Shown here: piece after piece, positions 53,798-61,980 of the stretch | Position numbering within the stretch: position 1 is the first letter of the stretch | Layout of the letters: the number at the start of each line of letters is the position of its first letter | Source of the DNA: JAUSIF01 sp040901465 | Lineage (GTDB): Bacteria > Pseudomonadota > Alphaproteobacteria > Rhizobiales > Xanthobacteraceae | Reading direction: 5' to 3' | DNA: 64,000 nucleotides | Assembly (NCBI GenBank): GCA_040901465.1 | Contig: JBBDYN010000032.1 | Span: 62,001-126,000 of the forward strand | The notes under the pieces: model-generated | Told to the model about the DNA's origin: nothing | The model's input: only the letters and a program-made list of their open reading frames with translations | The model's database searches: none | Made by a program: the position numbers and the translations under genes

Positions 53798-56100
53798 GAG
53801 CACTTCAGCGCGTGGCCTTTATCGGCAATCATCTTCCGCGCCGCTGCGGAATCGCCACCTTTACCCATGATCTGCATCGTGCGGTCGCGACCTCTCGCCA
53901 GGATATCGAGACGTGCGTCATCGCCATGACGAACCCCGGTTGCACCTATGACTATCCGCCGGCAGTGCGCTTTCAGATTCGCGAAGAGATGATGGACGAT
54001 TATGCTCAGGCCGCCGAACTTTTGAACGAAGCAAATTTCGACGTCGTCTCCCTGCAACACGAATATGGAATTTTCGGTGGCGAGGCCGGCGGCGATATCG
54101 TTGATCTCCTGACGCGCCTCAATATGCCGGTCGTGACGACGCTTCACACGGTGCTGGCCGAGCCGACGCCGGCCCAGCGCGACGTAATGCGTACGATCAT
54201 CGATGCTTCAGCGAAAGTCGTCGTCATGGCGGAAAAAGGCAGGGAGCTGCTGCAATCCGTTCACGACGTGCCGGTTCGCAAGATTGAAGTTATCCCGCAC
54301 GGAATCGCCGATTTTCCCTTTCTCGAAACGCATCAGGCAAAAGCCAAACTCGGATTCGTCGGAAAAACCGTCATCCTGACGTTCGGTCTCCTTTCGCCGA
54401 GCAAGGGCATTGAAAACGTGATCAATGCCATGCCGGCGATCATCAGGTCGTGCCCGACCGCGGTGTACGTGGTTCTGGGAGCGACCCACCCGAACCTCTT
54501 GCGACGTCAGGGTGAGGCCTATCGCGACAGCTTGACGTCGCGCGTGCGCGAGCTGGGGATCGACGACCATGTGGTCTTCTTCGACCAGTTCGTCGATCAG
54601 GCGACGCTGCTCGACTTCATTTCAATGTGCGACGTCTACGTGACGCCCTATCTCAATGAAGCGCAGATGACGTCGGGCACGCTCGCCTGCAGCTTCGGAT
54701 TGGGCAAGGCGGTTGTTTCGACACCTTACTGGCACGCGAGGGAACTGCTGGCCGACGGGCGCGGCATTCTCGTTCCTTTCGGGGATGCCAAGGCCGTCAG
54801 CACCGAGATCACCGGCCTGCTGACAAACGACGTCCGCCGTCACGCCATGCGCAAGCGCGCGTACGCGGCGAGCCGGTCGATGACTTGGGTGCAGACAGCC
54901 AAGCGCTATCTTATGGTCTTCGAGGCCGCACGCGAAAGTATCGGAACTGAAATTTTGCTTCCGATCGATGCGATCGTCTCCGGGAGCAAGGGACACATCA
55001 TCCCGGAGATGCGGCTCGGGCATTTTCTCTCGCTCTGCGACAGTACGGGCATGCTCCAACACGCGGTCCATTCGGTGCCCGATCGCTCGCATGGCTACTG
55101 TGTCGACGATAACGCGCGCGCGCTCCTGCTTTCCTGCGCGCTTGCAAGCTCAGGCGAAGCACGATTGCCGGAGACAATGACGACGCGCTTTGCGGCGTTC
55201 ATCCAGCACGCATGGAACCCCGACACCCGCCGATTTCGAAACTTCATGAGCTACGACCGGCGATGGTCGGAAGATCAGGGATCGGAAGACAGTCATGGCA
55301 GGACGCTTTGGGCATTGGCCGAATGCGCCCGCGAGGATCCTGATCCGTCGCGCCGCAGATGGGCGGCGGCGCTCTTCAAGACCGCGCTTCCCGCGGTCGA
55401 GGAATTCACCTCTCCACGGGCCTGGGCGTTCTCGCTCCTGGGGCTGGACGCTTATTGCACGCTGGTCGGGGGAGACCTGTTGGCCAACCGCCTGCGCAGA
55501 CTATTGGCCGACAGGTTGATGTCCCTGTTTGCTGAGACGGAAACCGAGGATTGGGTCTGGTTCGAAGATCTGCTCGCATACGACAATGCTCGCCTTCCCC
55601 AGGCACTGATCCAGACGGGCCTGACGACCCAGACGCGGCCCTATGTCGAGGTCGGCCTGCGGTCGCTTCGTTGGCTCATGGAGCTGCAGACCGCGTCCTC
55701 GGGATGTTTCCGACCGGTCGGGACCAAGAGCTTTGGCAGCGTCCATCAGAAACCCGAAGCGTTCGATCAGCAGCCAGTCGAGGCGTCGGCAACGATTGCT
55801 GCTTGCCTTGCTGCGTGGCGCGCGGAGGACCGCGCGGAATGGCCGGCAGGGGCAATGCGCGCGTTCGGTTGGTTCCTCGGCGAAAACGACCTGCATACGA
55901 CACTGATCGATCCCGATACCGGCCGCTGTTCGGACGGACTCCATCCGGATCGGGCCAATGAGAACAAGGGTGCCGAATCAGTGCTATCTTATCTCCTCGG
56001 TCTTACGGAAATACGACGGTTCAAGCGTACCGCTGCGACCGGCCGAATGGCACCTCCGTCCAAATCAGTGCCGAGCACCGTTCGCACGCTTGCATCTTGA
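53794..56100 (+). CDS. Two-domain GT4 glycosyltransferase
   Basis: 768 residues. Residues 1 to about 385 are a GT-B glycosyltransferase of family GT4: RVAFIGNHLPRRCGIATFTHDL at the N-terminus, LQHEYGIFGGEAGG, GLLSPSKGIENVINA, and the nucleotide-sugar region PYLNEAQMTSGTLACSFGLG with GKAVVSTPYWHARELL. The usual second Glu of E-x7-E is replaced. From about 400 to 755 is an all-helical region resembling an (alpha/alpha)6 barrel (YCVDDNARALLLS; SEDQGSEDSHGRTLWALAE; WVWFEDLLAYDNARLPQAL). In operon with manA and a GH130 enzyme, it likely transfers mannose; the helical domain may be a hydrolase-like module. The acceptor is unknown. Confidence 0.9.
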   Translation: MRALQRVAFIGNHLPRRCGIATFTHDLHRAVATSRQDIETCVIAMTNPGCTYDYPPAVRFQIREEMMDDYAQAAELLNEANFDVVSLQHEYGIFGGEAGGDIVDLLTRLNMPVVTTLHTVLAEPTPAQRDVMRTIIDASAKVVVMAEKGRELLQSVHDVPVRKIEVIPHGIADFPFLETHQAKAKLGFVGKTVILTFGLLSPSKGIENVINAMPAIIRSCPTAVYVVLGATHPNLLRRQGEAYRDSLTSRVRELGIDDHVVFFDQFVDQATLLDFISMCDVYVTPYLNEAQMTSGTLACSFGLGKAVVSTPYWHARELLADGRGILVPFGDAKAVSTEITGLLTNDVRRHAMRKRAYAASRSMTWVQTAKRYLMVFEAARESIGTEILLPIDAIVSGSKGHIIPEMRLGHFLSLCDSTGMLQHAVHSVPDRSHGYCVDDNARALLLSCALASSGEARLPETMTTRFAAFIQHAWNPDTRRFRNFMSYDRRWSEDQGSEDSHGRTLWALAECAREDPDPSRRRWAAALFKTALPAVEEFTSPRAWAFSLLGLDAYCTLVGGDLLANRLRRLLADRLMSLFAETETEDWVWFEDLLAYDNARLPQALIQTGLTTQTRPYVEVGLRSLRWLMELQTASSGCFRPVGTKSFGSVHQKPEAFDQQPVEASATIAACLAAWRAEDRAEWPAGAMRAFGWFLGENDLHTTLIDPDTGRCSDGLHPDRANENKGAESVLSYLLGLTEIRRFKRTAATGRMAPPSKSVPSTVRTLAS

Positions 56101-56137
56101 ACGACCCTGGGGAGCTTCTTTGTCGCCATCCCGATTC

Positions 56138-57418
56138 ATGAACCGGCAGATCCTATATCTGCGCCCGGACCCCGCCAGAGTCGTCGTCAGACCCTTCAAA
56201 CCGGCGACCGAACCCCGAGACCTCAATCCGACCGACAAGATCCGAGCCAACCATATCGTCAACCGGGTTCTTCGGCTCGATTCCGACGCTGCCGTGCAAC
56301 AACTGACCGACGTGCTGGAAAATTTCGAAGGTCGTCACAGAAATCTGCTCGAAATTTTCGGAACGCGCGCTGCGGAAATGGAAGAAGCGTTGGAGCCGCA
56401 TGCCGCATTAAATCTAACGCAACGCCGCCTGATCGGCGCTTATTTCCTGCACGAGTACTCGTTCGAGGCGTCGGCCTTGTTCAATCCGAGCATCGTCCGG
56501 CACCCCGACCAGTCCGGCTTGCCCGAGACCAGCTGTCGATTCATCCTGAGCCTTCGCGCCGTCGGCGAGGGGCACATTTCATCGCTGACGTTCCGGTCCG
56601 GCATCATCGACGCGGACGGCAGCGTGACCATCGATCCGACCGCGCGGCTCGCGTCGGTCCCGAAAGTCAGAACCCGGACGTCCGGGCCCAATGGCGAACA
56701 TGTCGAAGTGATCTTTCGGCCGGACGAAGAATTGAGCGAACGGGTCATCTTTCCGATCACGGACTCCCAATCGAACGGAATCGAAGACGCCCGCTTCGTT
56801 GAATTCACCGACGCCGGGAAAAAAACATTCTACGCCACGTATACCGCCTTTAGTGGCAGGGCGATCCGCTCCGAATTGCTCGAGACCGCCGATTTTCAAT
56901 CCTTCCGGATGTCCCCCCTCGCCGGAACGGCCGCGCGCAACAAGGGCATGGCTCTGTTCCCGCGGAAAATCGACGGCCGCTATGCAATGATCGGCCGGCA
57001 GGACAACGAGAACCTCTATTTGATCTATTCCGACGACCTTTACACGTGGGACGGCGGTCATTCCTTTCTTCAGCCCGAGTACCCCTGGGAGTTCGTGCAG
57101 ATCGGCAATTGCGGCTCACCCATCGAACTGGACGACTGCTGGCTGCTGCTGACGCACGGAGTTGGTCCGGTCAGGAAATATTCGATCGGGGCGGTTCTCC
57201 TGGACAAGAAGGATCCCTCGAAGGTTCTCGCGCGCTCGCGCGAGCCGCTGGTTCGTCCCGAGGCCACCGAGCGCGAAGGTTACGTGCCCAACGTCGTCTA
57301 TACCTGCGGCGCAATGCGCCACGGCGACCAGATCATCCTGCCCTATGCGGTATCCGACACCTTCTCCAATTTCGCCACGATAAAGATTGCGGCGCTGATG
57401 CGGGCCGTTTCGAGCTGA
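56138..57418 (+). CDS. GH130-family glycoside phosphorylase
   Basis: 426 residues. The GH130 five-bladed propeller enzymes phosphorolyse beta-mannosides. The proton-donor Asp is in SNGIEDARFVEF and the phosphate-binding residues in AARNKGMALFPRKIDGRYAMIGRQDN; FNPSIVRHPDQ and GNCGSPIELDDCWLLLTHGVGPVRKYSIGAVLLD also fit. The N-terminal ~110 residues (LDSDAAVQQLTDVLENFEGRHRN) are an added helical part. ATG 56138 is chosen; TTG 56120 behind GGGGAG is an alternative. Same operon as manA and GT4. Confidence 0.93.
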   Translation: MNRQILYLRPDPARVVVRPFKPATEPRDLNPTDKIRANHIVNRVLRLDSDAAVQQLTDVLENFEGRHRNLLEIFGTRAAEMEEALEPHAALNLTQRRLIGAYFLHEYSFEASALFNPSIVRHPDQSGLPETSCRFILSLRAVGEGHISSLTFRSGIIDADGSVTIDPTARLASVPKVRTRTSGPNGEHVEVIFRPDEELSERVIFPITDSQSNGIEDARFVEFTDAGKKTFYATYTAFSGRAIRSELLETADFQSFRMSPLAGTAARNKGMALFPRKIDGRYAMIGRQDNENLYLIYSDDLYTWDGGHSFLQPEYPWEFVQIGNCGSPIELDDCWLLLTHGVGPVRKYSIGAVLLDKKDPSKVLARSREPLVRPEATEREGYVPNVVYTCGAMRHGDQIILPYAVSDTFSNFATIKIAALMRAVSS

Positions 57419-57448
57419 TGGCTGCTTGGCGCCAGGGACAGCATACCG

Positions 57449-58342
57449 ATGCAGGCGCTCTTCATTGGACAAACCTATATTGACGTCACGTTTCTGACCG
57501 ACCGGATGCCGACGGGCGACGAGAAGCATGTGGCGTCGGCCTACGCCGTCTCGTTCGGCGGCAACGCGGTCACCGCCGCCTTCTGCTGTGCGAAGCTCGG
57601 AATCCGGCCGGACTTGCTCGCGACCGTCGCCGATGACTGGCTCGGCCGCATGTTCCTGGACATGGCTGCGAGGTACGGGATCGCGATCCACGCGAGGAAG
57701 GTCAGTACGTCGTCGTTGTCGTTCATCATGCCGAATGATGGAAAGCGGGCGATCGTTCGTTGTCGTGACGACGACTATCTTCAACCCTTCCCTGTTCTTC
57801 AGCTCGCGGGCTGCCGCGCGCTGCACGTCGACGGACACCAGCCGGATGCCGCGCTTCATTACGCCAGGCTGTGCCGCCAGGCGGGAATCCTCACCTCCCT
57901 CGACGGTGGCGGACTGCGATCGAATACCCACGAACTTCTCGGCTTCATCGACGTGGCGATCGTGGCCGAGCGCCTGTGCCAGCAGATGGGGCATGAACCG
58001 GAAGCGATGCTCGATTATCTCAAGAGCCGGGGCTGCCGGATTGGCGGGGTGACGCTCGGCGAGCGCGGCCTGGTCTGGTACGACGACACGGGCGCCGTTC
58101 GCACGCTTCCTGCGCTTGCCGTCCCGCCGGATCGAGTTCTCGATACCAGTGGAGCGGGAGACGTCTTCCACGGCGCCTATATTTATTCCCACCTCACCGA
58201 TCCGGCGAAGAGCTGGCAGGAGCATTTCCGCTTCGCGCAAGCGGCATCCGCCCATAAGATCCAGCATCTCGGCAACGAGGCGGGCTTGCCGACGCTTGCC
58301 GAAATCGCGGCGGCCAAGCGCGAGTTCGCAGCGCCGTCCTGA
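57449..58342 (+). CDS. PfkB-family carbohydrate kinase
   Basis: 297 residues. The PfkB signature 2 DTSGAGDVFHGAYIY carries the catalytic Asp, and SFGGNAVTAAFCCAKLG near the N-terminus is signature 1. It phosphorylates a sugar or nucleoside; ribokinase/fructokinase/adenosine kinase cannot be told apart. Last gene of the manA operon, 30 bases after the GH130 stop. It may phosphorylate the sugar released by the phosphorylase. Confidence 0.92.
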   Translation: MQALFIGQTYIDVTFLTDRMPTGDEKHVASAYAVSFGGNAVTAAFCCAKLGIRPDLLATVADDWLGRMFLDMAARYGIAIHARKVSTSSLSFIMPNDGKRAIVRCRDDDYLQPFPVLQLAGCRALHVDGHQPDAALHYARLCRQAGILTSLDGGGLRSNTHELLGFIDVAIVAERLCQQMGHEPEAMLDYLKSRGCRIGGVTLGERGLVWYDDTGAVRTLPALAVPPDRVLDTSGAGDVFHGAYIYSHLTDPAKSWQEHFRFAQAASAHKIQHLGNEAGLPTLAEIAAAKREFAAPS

Positions 58343-58355
58343 TCGCGCCGCAACG

Positions 58356-58455
58356 CCCGTCATCACCGGGCCGCTTGCCGCGCTGGCAAGCGCGCAGCGC
58401 GAGCGGCCAGCGCGGCGACCAAACAACTCGCTCGCGTCATCACCGGGCCGCAGCG
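58356..58455. repeat. Dispersed motif and CGCTGG/CCAGCG stem
   Basis: GTCATCACCGGGCCGC at 58360 and 58437, and between them GCCGCGCTGG...CCAGCGCGGC (58376-58416), a 10-base stem. The same stem with a variant loop recurs at 61634-61672 next to another GTCGTCACCGGGCCGC. The region lies downstream of the kinase gene. Confidence 0.75.
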
Positions 58456-58564
58456 CCGCCGGGAAGAACATCAGGAGCGCGCTGATAGATTAAAGGTATA
58501 GGTCCATTTCGCCGCTTGTGGCAGCATTCATCGTGTGTGACCGTCGGTTCGCTACGAACAGCGG

Positions 58565-58825
58565 ATGCATGACATGTCATCAGATGAAGAGATCGGCCGC
58601 CAAATTCTTGATATTTTCATGAAACACAAAATTTTCCCGAGCGGCGTACTTCGACGCAATCATTTCATCGATGTGAGAGACGGCGATTTCCAACGCGGGA
58701 TGAACAAGGCAGTCCAGAATAGTTGGATCAAGATCAATTCGCGCGACCGCTATACGTATGAACTCACCGAAGCGGGTCTTGCCGCCGGGTCGAACGCCGG
58801 GTTTTCTCCGAAGTCTTCCATCTGA
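58565..58825 (+). CDS. Small winged-helix-like protein
   Basis: 86 residues from ATG 58565 (or 83 from ATG 58574). EEIGRQILDIFMKHKIFPSGVLRRNHFIDVRDGDFQRGMNKAVQNSWIKINSRDRYTYELTEAGLAAG reads like a small winged helix: helix, helix, wing (YTYELTEAG). The gene is AT-richer than its neighbours. No operon partner. DNA binding is an inference. Confidence 0.72.
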   Translation: MHDMSSDEEIGRQILDIFMKHKIFPSGVLRRNHFIDVRDGDFQRGMNKAVQNSWIKINSRDRYTYELTEAGLAAGSNAGFSPKSSI

Positions 58826-59071
58826 CCCTGCCCGCCCTTCCTCTCGTCATCGCCGGGCCGTCGCGCCCCGGCGCGTAAGCGCCGGACTTGGCGCGGCGCG
58901 ACAGCGAGCCGGTTGGACCCGGCTCGCAAATTGAAAAATGGCCGAAGTCGGCAACAGCCGACTTCGGCTGTGATCCACGTCTTCCTTCTACGGGCGCAAA
59001 GACGTGGATGCCCGGGACAAGCCCGGGTTTAACCCGGGGACGGGCATGACGAATTACGGGACGGCGAGAAC
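58826..59071. repeat. Composite structured repeat, copy 1
   Basis: Successive stems: GGCGC-gtaa-GCGCC (58870-58883); GAGCCGG-ttgga-CCCGGCTC (58906-58926); GAAGTCGGC-aaca-GCCGACTTC (58944-58965); ATCCACGTC...GACGTGGAT (58973-59009); then CCCGGG palindromes to 59050. The same order of elements recurs at 61684-61860 with compensatory base changes. No coding frame. Confidence 0.88.
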
Positions 59072-59103
59072 AAAAAACAGAAGGCCGCCCTTTCGGGCGG
59101 CCT
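59072..59103 (-). terminator. Rho-independent terminator (leftward)
   Basis: AGGCCGCCC-tttc-GGGCGGCCT (59082-59103) with AAAAAA at 59072-59077, i.e. on the minus strand a strong stem followed by a T6 run. It is a second stop for leftward transcription coming from the gene at 59336. Confidence 0.8.
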
Positions 59104-59135
59104 CCCTTATCGCGGAACTCCAATTTTCTCTCGCC

Positions 59136-59284
59136 CGTCATCACCCGGCCGCGCCGCCCCACTCTCTCCCGTCATTCCGGGACGCCGCGAAGCGGCGGGC
59201 CCGGAACCCATTGGCCGCGCGAGGAATGCCGAGATGACGATGGATTCCGGGCTCGCGCCTACGGCGCGCCCCGGAATGACGAAT
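59136..59284. repeat. Dispersed GTCATTCCGGG repeats
   Basis: GTCATCACCCGGCCGC (59138), GTCATTCCGGGACGCC (59171), CCCGGAACCCATTGGCCGCGC (59199) and, inverted, GGATTCCGGGC...CCCCGGAATGACG (59244-59281). The theme 'cccggaa.ccattggccg' is also found at 61585-61605. Between two leftward terminators; no gene. Confidence 0.68.
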
Positions 59285-59314
59285 AAAAAACGGAACGCCG
59301 CCGTTTCCGGCGGC
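59285..59314 (-). terminator. Rho-independent terminator (leftward)
   Basis: GCCGCC (59297-59302) and GGCGGC (59309-59314) with loop gtttcc; AAAAAA at 59285-59290 becomes a T6 run on the minus strand. It lies 22 bases after the stop of the leftward gene at 59336. Confidence 0.85.
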
Positions 59315-59335
59315 AGTGCTGCTCATGCGCGAACC

Positions 59336-60535
59336 TCACCGCTGCCCGACCGACCCTGACGCCACGTCGTCGAACGCCGCCGCCAGCTCCCGCGCGCCGT
59401 CCGCCCGCGCGGCGCGATCCGCTCTCGCTTCGATCGACGCGATGAGCGCCGCGACCGTGCCCGTGCGCCGCGCGATCGGGTTTCGCTCGTAGCCCTCCTG
59501 CTGGAAAAAATTCGCCGTGGGAACGCGCCGGCGCAGGTCCGCCGGCATCAGCACCATGTCGATGCCGTTGCCGTCGCCGGTGAAATTCATCAGTTCGAGC
59601 TCGGCGGCGGAGAGCGTTGATCCGTATCCCTTGGCGCGCGCGAACAGCACGGAATTGACGAGCTTCCGGGTTTGCAGCCACGGGCCGATGTCGAGATCGA
59701 GCACCGCCGCATGGATGCCGAGGCCGCCGGGCGTGGTCTTGGCGAGCTTGTCGTGCTCGCTCCATTGATTCGGCACCGTGCGGCTGAAGGCGACCATGCG
59801 CCGGAGCGCCGCGATCTTCTCGTGCAGCGCGGCTTTCGGCGCGCCCGCGATCGCTTCCGCCTTGCGCGCGAGCAACTCCACGAGCCGGTCCCCGTGTTCG
59901 GCGAGCAGCCCGACGCTGTTGGTGCTGAGCAGCTGGTTGTAGCCGAGCGCGGGCGAGATCGCGCGCGTGCCCGAGCCGGTGAGGCCCGCCTGCGTGTCGT
60001 AGGAGCCGTTGCCGCCGGTCTCGAAGATATAGACGCCGACCGCCTGCTCCCTGGTGAGGCCGGCGTCCAGCGCCGCCCTCGCGTAGGCGCGCTTGAACGC
60101 GAGTTCGTTTTCCGGCCGGCGCGGCACGAAGCCGAATTGCTCGGCCGCTGCCTTGAGGAAATCGGCGACGACAGGGATCTCCGGCCTGCGCGGCTCGGGC
60201 GGCACGCCGGGAACGGGAGGCCGCGGCGGCCCGGAATAGACCGGCGGCTGCTCCAGCACGTAGTCCGCGAGCAGGATCGGCTCGTTGTCGCGGCGCTTGG
60301 CGTTCCGGATGCGCCGCTTCTCGGCGACCGAGCGCCAATAGGCGGCCGATTCTTCTTCGAAAGCGCGGCGCGCAACGAGATATCGCTCCGCTGCCGCGCG
60401 ATCGCCGGCCGATGCTCCCGCGCGCGGCTCGCCTTGCGACAAGCAAGGCGCGGCCGCGAGCAACAGCCCCGCGGCGAGCAGGCAGGCGAGCAAACGGCGC
60501 TGAAAACGGAACCGCGCGATTCCTTTCTCCGCCAT
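59336..60535 (-). CDS. Secreted lysozyme-like protein, unknown
   Basis: 399 residues. ATG 60535 opens a signal peptide (FRFQRRLLACLLAAGLLLAAAPCLSQ). A Pro-rich linker (YSGPPRPPVPGVPPEPRRPEIP) leads to a helical domain with AGLTREQAVGVYIFETGGNGSYDTQAGLTGSGTRAISPALGYNQLLSTNSV. The Glu in FETGGNGSYDTQAG followed by the YNQLLSTN segment is reminiscent of lytic transglycosylase E...AxGxxQxxxxT patterns, so a peptidoglycan role is possible. Family not named. The frame extends upstream to 60655 without a better start. Confidence 0.82.
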   Translation of the reverse strand: MAEKGIARFRFQRRLLACLLAAGLLLAAAPCLSQGEPRAGASAGDRAAAERYLVARRAFEEESAAYWRSVAEKRRIRNAKRRDNEPILLADYVLEQPPVYSGPPRPPVPGVPPEPRRPEIPVVADFLKAAAEQFGFVPRRPENELAFKRAYARAALDAGLTREQAVGVYIFETGGNGSYDTQAGLTGSGTRAISPALGYNQLLSTNSVGLLAEHGDRLVELLARKAEAIAGAPKAALHEKIAALRRMVAFSRTVPNQWSEHDKLAKTTPGGLGIHAAVLDLDIGPWLQTRKLVNSVLFARAKGYGSTLSAAELELMNFTGDGNGIDMVLMPADLRRRVPTANFFQQEGYERNPIARRTGTVAALIASIEARADRAARADGARELAAAFDDVASGSVGQR

Positions 60536-60710
60536 GACGCGGGCTTGCCACAGGCAGCGCTGCGTCAGCAAGCGACCTGCGACGCGCCCCGCAAGCCCAA
60601 AAAAACTTGAACAAACACGGTCCTGCCATGTTCGGAACCGCGCGTTGCGCGGCACCTGATCTGGGCTAGGCTGAGCCGCGCAAATCGAAATTCGGTCTCA
60701 GGCACCCTTC

Positions 60711-61529
60711 ATGACTGATCCGGCCGCACACAGCCATGACGAGCCGTTCTGGCGCGACGTGCTCTCGGGCCGCCTCCGCAGCAAGCTCTGGGTACGGCGG
60801 CTGCTCCGGTTGATCTCGCCGGACGCGGGCCACCGCTGCCACCTCTGTTACGCGCCGTTCGACGGGCTCGCCGCGCCCGCGATGCGGATGATCGGCCGCG
60901 GCCCGTGGCGGCGCAATCCCCGCTACTGCGACGAGTGCGAGCGCGTGTTTGCCGAGCACCGCGGCGGCGCCGAGGTCGAGCTCGCCGTGCTCTATGCCGA
61001 CGTGCGCGGCTCGACGCAGATGGCGGCGCGGATGCAGCCGACCGAATTCGCCGGCCTCATGCAGCGCTTCTTCATCGCGGCGACCAAGGTCCTGACCGCG
61101 CATGGCGCCGTGATCGACAAGATGGTGGGCGACGAGGTGATCGGCATCTTCATGGCCGGCATGGTTGGACCGAGCTATCGGCGGGACGCGGTGCGCGCCG
61201 GCCGCGACCTGCTGCACGCCACCGGCCACGCGGACGCGGCCGGCCCCTGGCTGCCGATCGGCGTCGGCGTCCATTCCGGGATCGCGTTCGTCGGCTCGAT
61301 CGGCGCCGAGGGCGGCACCAGCTATGAGTTCGCGGCGCTGGGCGAGACCATGAACACCGGCGCGCGCCTCGTCGCCGCCGCCGGCGCGGGCGAGCTGGTG
61401 ATCAGCGAGGCGGTCTGGCCGGACGTGGCCGGCGAGGTCGACGCCCAGCCGCGCCCGCTTACGCTCAAGGGCATCGACGGCCCGGTGACCGCGCATGTGG
61501 CGCGCGTCGGAAGTGCGCCGGCGGCTTGA
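60711..61529 (+). CDS. Class III adenylate/guanylate cyclase with zinc-knuckle N-terminus
   Basis: 272 residues. The cyclase domain starts at about 88: metal-binding Asp97 (LYADVRGST) and Asp141 (KMVGDEVIGIF), Lys137 as base-specificity residue, and the transition-state Asn in GETMNTGARL. The N-terminal ~85 residues hold CHLC (43-46) and CDEC (73-76), a likely zinc-binding knuckle, on a basic helical base (SKLWVRRLLRLISP). No membrane segment. Lys suggests ATP as substrate. Standing alone between two structured repeats. Confidence 0.9.
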   Translation: MTDPAAHSHDEPFWRDVLSGRLRSKLWVRRLLRLISPDAGHRCHLCYAPFDGLAAPAMRMIGRGPWRRNPRYCDECERVFAEHRGGAEVELAVLYADVRGSTQMAARMQPTEFAGLMQRFFIAATKVLTAHGAVIDKMVGDEVIGIFMAGMVGPSYRRDAVRAGRDLLHATGHADAAGPWLPIGVGVHSGIAFVGSIGAEGGTSYEFAALGETMNTGARLVAAAGAGELVISEAVWPDVAGEVDAQPRPLTLKGIDGPVTAHVARVGSAPAA

Positions 61530-61540
61530 CCGACCGCTCC

Positions 61541-61920
61541 CGTCATTCCCGGGCGCGCGCCGAGCACCGCGAGGCGTGCGAGCCCGGAATCCATTGGCCG
61601 TCCCGTCCTTCACTTTCCGTCGTCACCGGGCCGCCTCCGCGCTGGCGAGCGAAGCGAGCGGCCAGCGCGGCAACCAATAGGTCCCCCGGCGCGTAAGCGC
61701 CGGCCTTGGCGCGGCGAGCCACGCGAGCCGATTTGGCGGCGCGAGACAGCGAGTCGGTTGGACCCGACTCGCAAACTGAATATGGCAGAAGTCGGCAACA
61801 GCCGACTTCTGCTGTGATCCACGCCTTCGACTTACCGTCTAAAGGCGTGGATGCCATCCGAACTCGGCTGTTGCCGAGTTCGGACGAGTTAAAATTGGCG
61901 AGCCGGGTCCAACATGACGA
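61541..61920. repeat. Composite structured repeat, copy 2
   Basis: Contains GTCATTCCCGGGC (61542), CCCGGAATCCATTGGCCG, GTCGTCACCGGGCCGC (61620), the CCGCGCTGGC...GCCAGCGCGG stem (61635-61672), and then the same stem series as copy 1. That series is GGCGC-gtaa-GCGCC (61688), GAGTCGG-ttgga-CCCGACTC (61751), GAAGTCGGC-aaca-GCCGACTTC (61789) and ATCCACGCCTT...AAGGCGTGGAT (61817-61852). It ends with an inverted partial copy, GAACTCGGC-tgtt-GCCGAGTTC (61860-61881) and GGCGAGCCGGGTCCAACATGAC. No gene. Confidence 0.88.
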
Positions 61921-61929
61921 CTGAGGCCG

Positions 61930-61956
61930 AAAAACAGCGGGCCGTTCCGGCGGCCC
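61930..61956 (-). terminator. Rho-independent terminator (leftward)
   Basis: GGGCCG (61939-61944) pairs with CGGCCC (61951-61956); AAAAA at 61930-61934 gives a T-run on the minus strand. It stands 25 bases after the stop of the gene at 61981. Confidence 0.72.
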
Positions 61957-61980
61957 TCGTCCCGCGATCTTGTCAACGCG

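Noticed and set aside
57116..58471. 451-codon leftward open frame opposite GH130 and PfkB genes
   Set aside because: Both + strand genes have complete catalytic motifs; this frame has none.
58356..61920. CRISPR array
   Set aside because: Repeats are irregularly spaced, palindromic and in both orientations, without equal-length unique spacers or cas genes.
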